Assembly: GCA_027023025.1 (NCBI GenBank)
Contig: JALVXB010000027.1
Span: 1 to 37,103 of the forward strand
DNA length: 37,103 nt
Direction of reading: 5' to 3'
From: Caldisericaceae bacterium
GTDB taxonomy: Bacteria > Caldisericota > Caldisericia > Caldisericales > Caldisericaceae
Shown piece after piece: positions 1-6,727 of the stretch. Both the position numbers and the translations under genes were made by a program. Position 1 is the first letter of the stretch, and each line of letters starts with the position of its first letter. The notes below the pieces were generated by a model. That model worked only from the letters and a program-made list of their open reading frames with translations, did no database searches and was not told the origin of the DNA.

Positions 1-74
1 AGAATAAATGCATACTTGCTGTGAAAAGCAGTGCCTAAAAGTAAACCAAAGCCAAGATGTGTAAATCCAACCAT
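1..74 (-). CDS. Possible N-terminus of a DUF457/YdjM-like membrane protein (partial)
   Basis: Reading the minus strand from an ATG at 74 gives an open frame that runs off the window edge. It encodes MVGFTHLGFGLLLGTAF followed by HSKYAFI. A short N-terminal THLxxG motif followed by a hydrophobic helix is typical of the YdjM/DUF457 membrane metal-dependent hydrolase family. Only 24 residues are visible and there is no clear Shine-Dalgarno sequence before the ATG, so the family call is a guess from the N-terminal pattern and even the reality of the gene is uncertain. It would be divergent from the SPW-repeat gene. Confidence 0.35.
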   Translation of the reverse strand, partial: MVGFTHLGFGLLLGTAFHSKYAFI

Positions 75-206
75 AGATAGATGATAACAAAATAAATAAA
101 GTTTACAAATGGATAAAAGTAATAGAATGTAAGCCTTATAATGCTTTGTTAAATCTTTTTATCAAAAAGGATTATATACTTTTTTGGTATTTTTTTATTT
201 TAGATA

Positions 207-234
207 TTGACACCAAAAAATAAAATACTATAAT
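207..234 (+). promoter_or_regulatory. Strong sigma70-type promoter of the SPW-repeat gene
   Basis: A perfect TTGACA (207-212) and a perfect TATAAT (229-234) are separated by 16 nt. Transcription would start near 241 and give a leader of about 43 nt that carries an AAAGGAGG ribosome binding site (268-275) ahead of the ATG at 284. Two consensus hexamers imply high basal expression. Confidence 0.85.
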
Positions 235-283
235 TAAGGTGTAATTAAAGTTAAAAGAAAGAATTTGAAAGGAGGCGATTAGT

Positions 284-601
284 ATGTGGCAAGGTTGGAC
301 AGTAGGTATTTTAGGACTTTGGGGTATTATTGCTCCATTCGTTATTAAAACAAAATCTGGCAACATGTGGAACGACATTATCATTGGTATTATCGTAGCA
401 GTGGTTGGCTTTATGATGATTAAGGATCATGCATGGCAGGGTTGGACTGCCGGTATCCTTGGAATCTGGTGGATTATTGCAGGATTCATTCCTTCCCTTA
501 CAACTGGTGCAGGTAACATGTGGAATGATATCATTGTAGGTATCATCGTAGCAATTGCAGGCTTCATGGCACTGGGTAAAGGGAGTTCAGCAACATCATA
601 A
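284..601 (+). CDS. SPW-repeat small membrane protein
   Basis: This 105-residue protein is an almost exact internal duplication. Each half has a WQGWTxGILGxW helix followed by an (A/S)GNMWNDIIxGIIVAxxGFM helix, giving about four membrane helices with short loops. Tryptophan-rich helix pairs of this kind are the hallmark of the SPW repeat family (Pfam PF03779), whose function is unknown; some members are fused to epimerases or occur alone. The start is well supported by AAAGGAGG at 268-275. The gene stands alone between its own promoter and a strong terminator, so it is probably an abundant monocistronic message. The DNA of the two halves is also repeated (about 363-416 and 516-568), which indicates a fairly recent duplication or strong constraint. 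No catalytic residues are apparent; a structural or membrane-stress role is only inference. Confidence 0.8.
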   Translation: MWQGWTVGILGLWGIIAPFVIKTKSGNMWNDIIIGIIVAVVGFMMIKDHAWQGWTAGILGIWWIIAGFIPSLTTGAGNMWNDIIVGIIVAIAGFMALGKGSSATS

Positions 602-624
602 GGAACTGCCACATTCTTCTTCTC

Positions 625-659
625 ATTACACCCTGCTCAAAAGGCAGGGTGTAATTTTT
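625..659 (+). terminator. Rho-independent terminator of the SPW-repeat gene
   Basis: A perfect 12-bp stem (ATTACACCCTGC 625-636 with its complement 644-655) and a 7-nt loop are followed by a short T run (655-659). It lies 24 nt after the stop codon of the SPW gene. Confidence 0.9.
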
Positions 660-990
660 ATATGGGTAGGAGCTTAGATGGAAGATATTTAAAAATGATC
701 TATCCTAATATTAAAGAATTCAGTCATATTCTTACTCTCAATCACTACAACAATCAAAGTCCATAAAATAATCTCTTTTCAACAGAAGGCGTATAAAGCC
801 TCTTAATTATTCACAAATACCTACAGAAAATGCTCTTAAGTTAATTTAGAATAGTAGTTCGTAGTAAATAAGATAAGCAAATAATACCAATCAAAAATAT
901 AATCAAAACAAAGCAATTTTAATTTACGAAACAATCTTATATAATTAAGCAAATCGTAATGATTAGGCGGAGGCAGATTATTGTATTAGC
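660..990. other. Gene-poor AT-rich stretch before the O-antigen-ligase-like gene
   Basis: No convincing gene is visible. An ATG at 662 opens a 33-codon frame ending in NHYNNQSP at 763, but it has no ribosome binding site and overlaps the terminator tail; it could be a decayed fragment. A TATAAT sits at 940-945 without a good -35 box (about TTTAAT at 918-923). GGCGGAGG at 966-973 is the only ribosome binding site candidate for the gene starting at 991. Nothing else could be recognised on either strand. Confidence 0.5.
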
Positions 991-2916
991 ATGAAGAAAG
1001 AAAAAGTTATCAAATATATAATATGGGTTTTAATATTTACTTTTCTATTTTATGCCGGAACGGTATCGAAATATAGCGAGATAATATTTATTACCCATTC
1101 TTATTTATTTGCATTTATAATATCGTTAATTTTCATCCTATTTCTCATTTATGCAATTATATTTAAGAAAAATATAAACAAAGAAACCTTAAATCCACTT
1201 ATTTATATAACTATCGGCACATTTATATTTCTTATATTTACTTCCATTGTAAAGTGTGATTCAATATTTGAAACATACAGGATAATTACTCCTATCGCTT
1301 TATTTCTTACATTAATAAATATAGTAGAAAATAAAAAAGAATGGAAAATAATGGTAAAATTATTTTTAGCCTTTGGTGTATATATAGGAATTCTAAACTA
1401 CACTTATTTTTACAAAGAAACAGGGTTTTATGGTAGCATATTAACATCTAATTGGGGATATCAAAATACATTCGCAGCATTTTTAGTGCTAATGAGTTTC
1501 TTAAGTTTTGGCATTTATCTTGATGAAAAAAATAAAAATAAAAAAATGCTACTCTCTATAATCCCAATATTTTTCAATTTTCTGCTTTTCCTTACCATTT
1601 CAAGGGGAGGATATATAGCATTCACAGTTGCAATAATCGTATTACTATTAAGTATAACAAAAGACAGAAAAACAGTTATAAAAGAATCTATACCTATTAT
1701 CATAGGCTCTATTATGCTTATTGCAGTAGGCGCTCCCAAAAGCATAATACTTAAAAACTTTGGTAAAGAAAAATTGTTGGTAGGATTTGTGGAAGGTAAC
1801 CAAAATTTTTCTCTTTGGTGCAGAGTCCATATGGCACATCTTGCAACAATCATATTTTCCAAAAGGCCTTTAACAGGATTTGGATTAGGGTCTTTCAGGT
1901 ACACATTTACTAGGTATGAGTGGGTAGCAGAACCTTTTAGGATTGACCCTCATTCATTGTTTTTTAAACTTCTTGCAGAAACAGGTATCCTTGGAACAGT
2001 TACATTCTTTACTTTCATATTTAATTACCTAATAAAAGGATTTTTCTCATCAAGAAAGAATAACGATTTAATTTATATCGGGTTATTGTCTGGTATAAGC
2101 GGAATGTTTTTCCATATGCTTATAGATGTGGATATATACCCTATAATGTTTGTGATATTATTTTTTGGTTTAGCACTACTCGTACCACAAAAATTTATTG
2201 GATATACAATAAAGCATAAGAAAACAACAATGTTCGTAATTCTAATATTAATAGTATTGGTAATATTCAATTTGTTGCCAAAAACAATCGCTTCTATCTA
2301 TGCAATACATGCTGATGAAAGGAGACTTTACAAAAATATTCATCAATCTGTTTACTTCGCCAAAGAAGCAACTAAATGGGATTCTCATTGCGCTCAGTTT
2401 GTAAATTTATTAGCAAAAAACATTACAAACGAAAACATTCAAGACAAAAATATTAACCTTTACTTTATAAAAAACTTATATTTAAAAGCACATAACCTAA
2501 ACAAATACGATAGTAGATATTTATTCAAATTAGGTTTAATAGAATTGCACAATAAAAACGACAAAGCCATACAGTACTTTAAAGAATCAAAAAATATTTA
2601 TCCAACAAACCCACATACATTATCATGGTTAGGAATTTCTTATATTTATTTAAATAACGACATTAAAAAAGGAATATACTATATAAATCAGGCAGAAAGA
2701 TACGACATACAGCATTCTTCAGATGTCACTTTTGCAAAGGGAGTTTTGTACCTTGCTCAAAATAACATCCCAAAAGCCTACCAATATTTCTCAAAGTTGA
2801 GTTTTTATAATATTCTTAAAAACATGACCACCAATAATAAAGATTATTACCTAAAGTACAAATATAATTTACAATTACAAATAATTAAGAATATAGAAGC
2901 AAAAATAAGGAGATAA
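991..2916 (+). CDS. O-antigen ligase/polymerase-like membrane protein with C-terminal TPR region
   Basis: This 641-residue protein has about 11-12 hydrophobic helices over residues 1-430, then a soluble tail. Around residues 290-340 it carries the Wzy_C/WaaL-type pattern, with PLTGFGLGSFRYTF followed by DPHSLFFKLLAETGILG; the H in the large periplasmic loop is typical of the family (PF04932). An RGGYIAF segment near residue 206 also fits. The tail (about 480-610) has TPR-like helices, including YFKESKNIYPTNPHTLSWLG. Family members polymerise or ligate lipid-linked glycans, and some (PilO/PglL type) glycosylate pilins. The gene is tail-to-tail with two pilin genes, so pilin O-glycosylation is a reasonable but unproven role. 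The ATG at 991 lies 17 nt beyond GGCGGAGG, an unusually long spacing; an ATT at 985 would be closer. Base composition is more AT-rich than the neighbours, which may reflect transfer or simply membrane codons. Confidence 0.75.
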   Translation: MKKEKVIKYIIWVLIFTFLFYAGTVSKYSEIIFITHSYLFAFIISLIFILFLIYAIIFKKNINKETLNPLIYITIGTFIFLIFTSIVKCDSIFETYRIITPIALFLTLINIVENKKEWKIMVKLFLAFGVYIGILNYTYFYKETGFYGSILTSNWGYQNTFAAFLVLMSFLSFGIYLDEKNKNKKMLLSIIPIFFNFLLFLTISRGGYIAFTVAIIVLLLSITKDRKTVIKESIPIIIGSIMLIAVGAPKSIILKNFGKEKLLVGFVEGNQNFSLWCRVHMAHLATIIFSKRPLTGFGLGSFRYTFTRYEWVAEPFRIDPHSLFFKLLAETGILGTVTFFTFIFNYLIKGFFSSRKNNDLIYIGLLSGISGMFFHMLIDVDIYPIMFVILFFGLALLVPQKFIGYTIKHKKTTMFVILILIVLVIFNLLPKTIASIYAIHADERRLYKNIHQSVYFAKEATKWDSHCAQFVNLLAKNITNENIQDKNINLYFIKNLYLKAHNLNKYDSRYLFKLGLIELHNKNDKAIQYFKESKNIYPTNPHTLSWLGISYIYLNNDIKKGIYYINQAERYDIQHSSDVTFAKGVLYLAQNNIPKAYQYFSKLSFYNILKNMTTNNKDYYLKYKYNLQLQIIKNIEAKIRR

Positions 2917-2948
2917 AAATTATTTTATTTCAGACAAAATTGTTTTAA

Positions 2949-2986
2949 ATACAATAACCCAGCACAAAAATGCTGGGTTATTGTAT
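2949..2986. terminator. Bidirectional terminator hairpin between convergent genes
   Basis: A perfect 16-bp stem (2949-2964 with 2971-2986, core AACCCAGCA) with loop CAAAAA lies between the plus-strand ligase-like gene (stop 2916) and the minus-strand pilin (stop 3009). Neither side has a long T tract, but the AT-rich stem base and placement fit a shared terminator. Confidence 0.8.
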
Positions 2987-3008
2987 AAATCAGATAAGTA
3001 AAGTAGCT

Positions 3009-3557
3009 TTACGGAACTGATGGCTCAGATGTTGAATCAGTAAGTTGCGTTGTACTATCAGTTCTCCAGAGATAGTGGTCTGTTCCGGCAGTCTTATAGT
3101 GACAGGAAAGGACCCATGCAGTGCCATCAGCAGAACCATACTTATAATCTTCAGTCGGAATGAATGGATCAACCATAGACTGAATGGTTTTTGCCTTTAT
3201 ATACTCAATTCCTCCAGTCTCTCCAGTTGCAGTAGTATTAGAACTTGTATTAGTTGTAGCATTTATGCCAGTAAGCTCTTTCGCTAATGTCGAGGTTATA
3301 GTTGTACCATCCGTATTCTTACCAAATGGTGACAAAGTCGTTTCTACAGGATATGTTCCCCAATCAGTTCTATACGCTTCGAGTGCTGTTGCTAATGTCT
3401 CAAAGTCAGATGCAACTCTCGATTTCTTTGCCCTTTCTGTCATTTTAAGGTAGTTCGGTATTGCAATTGCTGCCAAAATAATGATAATTGCAATTACTAT
3501 CATAAGTTCGATTAATGTAAAGCCTTTTCTGTTTCTTGCATTACTTATTGTCCACAT
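3009..3557 (-). CDS. Type IV pilin / GspG-like pseudopilin 1 (probable major pilin)
   Basis: The 182-residue precursor has a 12-residue leader ending in RNRKG, cleaved before FTLIELMIVIAIIIILAAIA. That is the classic class III prepilin signal with Phe+1 and Glu+5 of the mature protein. The N-terminal helix is followed by a GspG-like segment (ALEAYRTDWGTYPVE) and a variable C-terminal domain with DPFIPTEDYKYGSADGTAW. It is about 40% similar by eye to the next upstream pilin (3859-4398), sharing ELTG, TTATGE(T/S)GGI and YLxxxDS blocks, so the two are tandem paralogues. Unlike that gene it has a separate consensus promoter and a long leader, which suggests it is the abundant subunit. The start is fixed by GAAGGAGG at 3567-3574. 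The pilus or type II-like machinery encoded upstream would assemble it. Confidence 0.9.
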   Translation of the reverse strand: MWTISNARNRKGFTLIELMIVIAIIIILAAIAIPNYLKMTERAKKSRVASDFETLATALEAYRTDWGTYPVETTLSPFGKNTDGTTITSTLAKELTGINATTNTSSNTTATGETGGIEYIKAKTIQSMVDPFIPTEDYKYGSADGTAWVLSCHYKTAGTDHYLWRTDSTTQLTDSTSEPSVP

Positions 3558-3558
3558 A

Positions 3559-3641
3559 TTACATCGCCTCCTTCGTTAAATTTTTGTAGACTTTTGTTCT
3601 CATTAACATTTCACTTTTCGCAAATTTTTTACTCCAAGCAT
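3559..3641 (-). other. Chained mini-ORFs in the pilin-1 leader
   Basis: Upstream of pilin 1 on the minus strand, AAGGAGGTGAT (3650-3640), a full complement of the usual 16S anti-Shine-Dalgarno end, is followed by an ATG at 3641 that opens MLGVKNLRKVKC, with TAA at 3605-3603. That stop overlaps an ATG at 3603 as TAATG. The second frame (MRTKVYKNLTKEAM; also open from an ATG at 3609) ends with TAA at 3561-3559, one base before the pilin ATG. The second frame contains the pilin ribosome binding site. The spacing of the first Shine-Dalgarno to its ATG is only 2 nt, so translation of the first mini-ORF is doubtful. Confidence 0.35.
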
Positions 3642-3691
3642 CACCTCCTTAAAAATATATCAACCCGTATTTTACATTATATATAAAAATT

Positions 3692-3769
3692 GCAATGCCG
3701 GTTACGCCACTCGGCTCCATATATCCCCCTGGCGTCCATATTGAGGATATACTTCCTCGCCTTCATTGC
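3692..3769 (-). promoter_or_regulatory. Structured 5' leader element of pilin 1 (candidate riboswitch or attenuator)
   Basis: The transcript from the promoter at 3804-3831 has a leader of about 240 nt. Within it, GCAATG (3769-3764) pairs perfectly with CATTGC (3697-3692) to enclose 66 nt. Inside are GGCG (3761-3758) with CGCC (3734-3731), capped by GAGGA/TCCTC (3758-3754 with 3747-3743; shares base 3758), and GCCG (3715-3712) with CGGC (3700-3697; shares base 3697 with the outer stem). The outer stem is followed by AATTTTTATAT, which resembles a termination or pausing site. The block is much more GC-rich than its flanks. I could not match it to a known riboswitch; the hallmark GGGCAAA and GGACGCAAAG strings of c-di-GMP-I are not both present. 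Confidence 0.5.
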
Positions 3770-3803
3770 TATTCTATCAAAAGCCCCTCCTGCATTTTTG
3801 TTT

Positions 3804-3831
3804 ATTATATGACATTGTACAAATTTGTCAA
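3804..3831 (-). promoter_or_regulatory. Strong sigma70-type promoter of pilin 1
   Basis: On the minus strand a perfect TTGACA (3831-3826) and a perfect TATAAT (3809-3804) are 16 nt apart. They lie directly after the stop of pilin 2 (3859). The predicted start near 3797 gives pilin 1 its own long-leader transcript in addition to any read-through from the pil operon. Confidence 0.85.
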
Positions 3832-3858
3832 TATTTTTTTTAAAAATTATTTTAAAAA

Positions 3859-4398
3859 CTATTGATCCACATACCAGGAAGGCTTTGTATTAACATCTTT
3901 GTAGTTAAAACTATCGCTACCTAACAAATAAACCGTGTTACCACTTTTTTTGTATTCACAGGCCAATGTAAAAGAACTGCCATCGCTTGAAAAGTATTCG
4001 TAATCTTTATTGGGTTCAAATGGATCGTACATTTCTCTAATAATCCACTCGCGGGTAAAATAATCTATTCCTCCAGATTCCCCTGTAGCAGTAGTATGAG
4101 ATGGAGTATTAAGTATAGCTCCATCACCTGTAAGTTCTCTTGTTATAGTACTAGTTGGCGTATCGTAATCAGTATGCAAACCAAAAGTTTCTCCTTGTGA
4201 ACCAGTAACAGGATAGGTACCCCAATCTGTTTTATAAGCCTCTAAACTATCCCTAATAGTCCTAAAGTCACTAAATACTCTAGACCTCTTCGCTCTTTGT
4301 AAGAACTTTGCATACGATGGAATTGCAATAGATACAAGAATTATAATAATTGCTACCACAATCATTAATTCCATTAATGTAAAACCATTTCTTTTCAT
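3859..4398 (-). CDS. Type IV pilin / GspG-like pseudopilin 2
   Basis: This 179-residue precursor has a very short leader (MKRNG) cleaved before FTLMELMIVVAIIIILVSIA, with Glu+5 conserved. The remainder parallels pilin 1: a SLEAYKTDWGTYPV segment, RELTGDGAI, TTATGESGGIDYF, DPFEPNKDYEYFSSDGSS and a C-terminal YLLGSDS block. It is co-oriented with and 15 nt from pilC, with AAGGGG as ribosome binding site, so it is most likely expressed from the pil operon. It lacks a separate promoter and may be a minor pilin or an alternative major subunit. The DPFxPxxDYxY region resembles the calcium-site loop of GspG-type pseudopilins, though the ligands cannot be assigned from sequence alone. Confidence 0.9.
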   Translation of the reverse strand: MKRNGFTLMELMIVVAIIIILVSIAIPSYAKFLQRAKRSRVFSDFRTIRDSLEAYKTDWGTYPVTGSQGETFGLHTDYDTPTSTITRELTGDGAILNTPSHTTATGESGGIDYFTREWIIREMYDPFEPNKDYEYFSSDGSSFTLACEYKKSGNTVYLLGSDSFNYKDVNTKPSWYVDQ

Positions 4399-4413
4399 AA
4401 ATTATCTGCCCCT

Positions 4414-5652
4414 TTAGTGAACATAATTTCCCATCTGGAATATAGGAAGATATAAAGAAATTAAAACTCCACCAATTATTACACCAACAAACACCATCAT
4501 TATGGGATTTATTAACGCAGAAATATTATTAATCATATAATCGACTTCCTCATTGTAAAATTCTGCAACTTTTACAAGCATCGCATCCAGACTACCACTT
4601 TCTTCACCTATACCAGTCATTTCTACAACCATAGGGGTAAACATCCCACTTTTTTCAAGAGATGCAGCAAGTGACTCACCTCGCTTTATCCTATTAATTA
4701 TTCCCTCCACTGCCTCGGAAATTATTACATTATCTATAACACCTTTCACAGTTTCAAGCGCTTCTGTCAAGGGTATACCAGCACCAAAAAGAGTCGCAAG
4801 TGTATCACTAAAACGCGCCATTGCTGCTTTTACATTAAGTTCTCCAAAAACAGGCATTTTTAACTTCCAGGTATCCACGCGCTTCCTGCCAGAGGGAGTT
4901 TTTGCCCATTTTGTATACAAAATATATGCTATAATTATAAAAATTAAAAGAATCCAGCCGTATTTAACAAGAAAGTCAGCCATGGCAAATGTAAGTTTCG
5001 TAGGAGCAGGAAGAGGTGCTCCCAATTGGTTAAGAAAATCTTCAAATCTCGGTATAACAAATATGAACAAACCTATCACAATAAGAATAGAAAATACCAA
5101 AACAGCAATAGGATACATCATTGCTCCTTTTAATTTATGCTCAGTCTCGTAGTCTTTTTGCAAGAAGGACGCCATCTTAATCAAAGAATCCCCAAGATTA
5201 CCACTCGCTTCACCTGCTTTTACCATACTAATGTAAAGCGGAGAAAACACATTTGGATATTTTGATAAAGCACTGGAAAGAGAGTTTCCCTTTTTTACTT
5301 CCTCGGCTAAACTCAAAATTATTTTTGTAAGTTTTGGATTCGTGGTCTGCTTTGAAAGAACAGAAAGTGCACGCGATATAGACAGTCCAGCGTTCATCAT
5401 CGTGCCGAACTGGTCTGTAAATATTGAAAGGTCCCTTACAGAAATCTTAGAAAGTTTAGAAAGAAATCCTTCACTCTGGGATTGAACGCCTTTAGACGAG
5501 CCTCCACTAAATCCTCGAGTTTCTTTTATATAAACAATTCTATGACCTTTGCTCCTTAAAAAATCTGCAACTGCAGAAGAAGACTCCATATTAACCTTTC
5601 CAGTTTGTACCTTACCATCAGGTGTAATAACTTTATATACAAAAGTCGCCAT
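4414..5652 (-). CDS. pilC: Type IV pilus inner-membrane platform protein PilC/GspF
   Basis: The 412-residue protein has the two repeated T2SSF domains of PilC/GspF. Domain 1 (about 70-195) includes LSIFTDQFGTMMNAGLSISRAL and the KAGEASGNLGDSL motif. Domain 2 (about 275-400) includes RFSDTLATLFGAGIPLTEAL and GIGEESGSLDAML. Three membrane helices lie near 180-200, 230-250 and 385-405. The N-terminal 70 residues match the usual GspF N-domain (FVYKVITPDGKVQTGKV). The protein anchors the PilB and PilT motors and the growing pilus at the inner membrane. It starts 3 nt after the pilT stop, with a ribosome binding site (GGCGGTGAT) embedded in the pilT end. Length is normal for the family. Confidence 0.95.
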   Translation of the reverse strand: MATFVYKVITPDGKVQTGKVNMESSSAVADFLRSKGHRIVYIKETRGFSGGSSKGVQSQSEGFLSKLSKISVRDLSIFTDQFGTMMNAGLSISRALSVLSKQTTNPKLTKIILSLAEEVKKGNSLSSALSKYPNVFSPLYISMVKAGEASGNLGDSLIKMASFLQKDYETEHKLKGAMMYPIAVLVFSILIVIGLFIFVIPRFEDFLNQLGAPLPAPTKLTFAMADFLVKYGWILLIFIIIAYILYTKWAKTPSGRKRVDTWKLKMPVFGELNVKAAMARFSDTLATLFGAGIPLTEALETVKGVIDNVIISEAVEGIINRIKRGESLAASLEKSGMFTPMVVEMTGIGEESGSLDAMLVKVAEFYNEEVDYMINNISALINPIMMVFVGVIIGGVLISLYLPIFQMGNYVH

Positions 5653-5655
5653 AGA

Positions 5656-6714
5656 TCACCGCCCCATTAAGTGCATAAAACTGTCCTTATTAAATGCATA
5701 CTGAAGACCCTGCTCATAGGTAATCAAACCATTGTTTACTAAATTTTTTAAAGAGGCTTCCATTGTTTGCATCCCGAGATCCGCCCTCGTTTGTATAACA
5801 GATGGTATCTGGAAGCTTTTTCCTTCTCTTATAAGATTTCGAACTGCCGGGTTTGCAATTAGAACCTCGGTCGCCAGTACGAGTCCTCTATTATCTGCGC
5901 GCGGCAAAAGTTGCTGTGAAAAAATAGCAAGTAAGACAGAACTTAGTTGAGTTTTTACTTGTTCCTGCTGATGAGGAGGAAATACATCAACAATACGATC
6001 AATAGACTGAGCAGCAGAGTTTGTATGAAGAGTAGCAAATACAAGATGGCCTGTTTCAGCCGCAGTAAGTGCAGTCGCTATTGTTTCGTAGTCTCTCATT
6101 TCACCTACAAGGATAACATCAGGGTCTTCCCTTAGTGCAGAACGCAATGCATTCGGAAAAGAAAGCGTATCTCCACCTAATTCCCTTTGGGCAATTACAG
6201 AACGCTTATGACTAAATAAATATTCAATCGGATCTTCAATAGTGATAATATGAACAGATTTATTTGCATTAATTTCGTCAATCATTGAAGCAAGTGTAGT
6301 AGACTTTCCGTGCCCGGTAGGACCCGTAACGAGCACAAAACCTCTTTCTTCATTTATAATACGATGGGCAACTGCTGGTACTCCAAGTGAATCGAGAGCA
6401 GGTATATCAAACGGAATTCTTCTAAAAGCAGCAGCTATAGAGCCTCTCTGATAAAACGCATTCACACGAAAACGAGCAACACCAGGAAGCCCATAGGAGA
6501 AGTCATATTCGAGGTTTTTCTTAAAGATTTCTCTTTGCTTATCTGTCATTATAGAAAAAATCATTTCTGCCGTATCTTCAGGAGTTAAGTTTTCTTCTTC
6601 CAAAAAAACTAATTCTTTGTGAATCCTTAACACTGGGGGTAAACCCACTGTTAAGTGCACATCCGACGCACCTTGTTCTGTTGCAAACTTTAACAAGTCT
6701 TCCAATAAAATCAT
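5656..6714 (-). CDS. pilT: Type IV pilus retraction ATPase PilT
   Basis: The 352-residue hexameric secretion ATPase has Walker A GPTGHGKS (131-138), an Asp box around TIEDPIEY, Walker B ILVGEMRD (201-208), a His box (TGHLVFATLHTNSA) and the PilT-type motif AVRNLIREGK (290-299) needed for retraction. The N-terminus (LLKFATEQGASDVHLTVGLPP) is the usual PilT PAS-like start. It powers pilus disassembly for twitching and surface behaviour. The gene lies between pilB and pilC, 13 nt from pilB, with an AGGTGGTGA ribosome binding site. Its presence argues for true dynamic type IV pili rather than only a type II secretion pseudopilus. Confidence 0.95.
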   Translation of the reverse strand: MILLEDLLKFATEQGASDVHLTVGLPPVLRIHKELVFLEEENLTPEDTAEMIFSIMTDKQREIFKKNLEYDFSYGLPGVARFRVNAFYQRGSIAAAFRRIPFDIPALDSLGVPAVAHRIINEERGFVLVTGPTGHGKSTTLASMIDEINANKSVHIITIEDPIEYLFSHKRSVIAQRELGGDTLSFPNALRSALREDPDVILVGEMRDYETIATALTAAETGHLVFATLHTNSAAQSIDRIVDVFPPHQQEQVKTQLSSVLLAIFSQQLLPRADNRGLVLATEVLIANPAVRNLIREGKSFQIPSVIQTRADLGMQTMEASLKNLVNNGLITYEQGLQYAFNKDSFMHLMGR

Positions 6715-6727
6715 TTATTCACCACCT

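Noticed and set aside
662-763. Short ORF ending in NHYNNQSP after the SPW terminator
   Set aside because: No ribosome binding site, starts in the terminator tail, and no family could be assigned; too short to call a transposase remnant.
3640-3770. tRNA- or T-box-like strings (GCCGAGTGGCGTAACCGGC) in the pilin-1 leader
   Set aside because: It resembles a D-arm and a T-box antiterminator core, but no acceptor, anticodon or T-arm pairs can be built, the T-box sequence has an insertion, and the downstream gene is a pilin.
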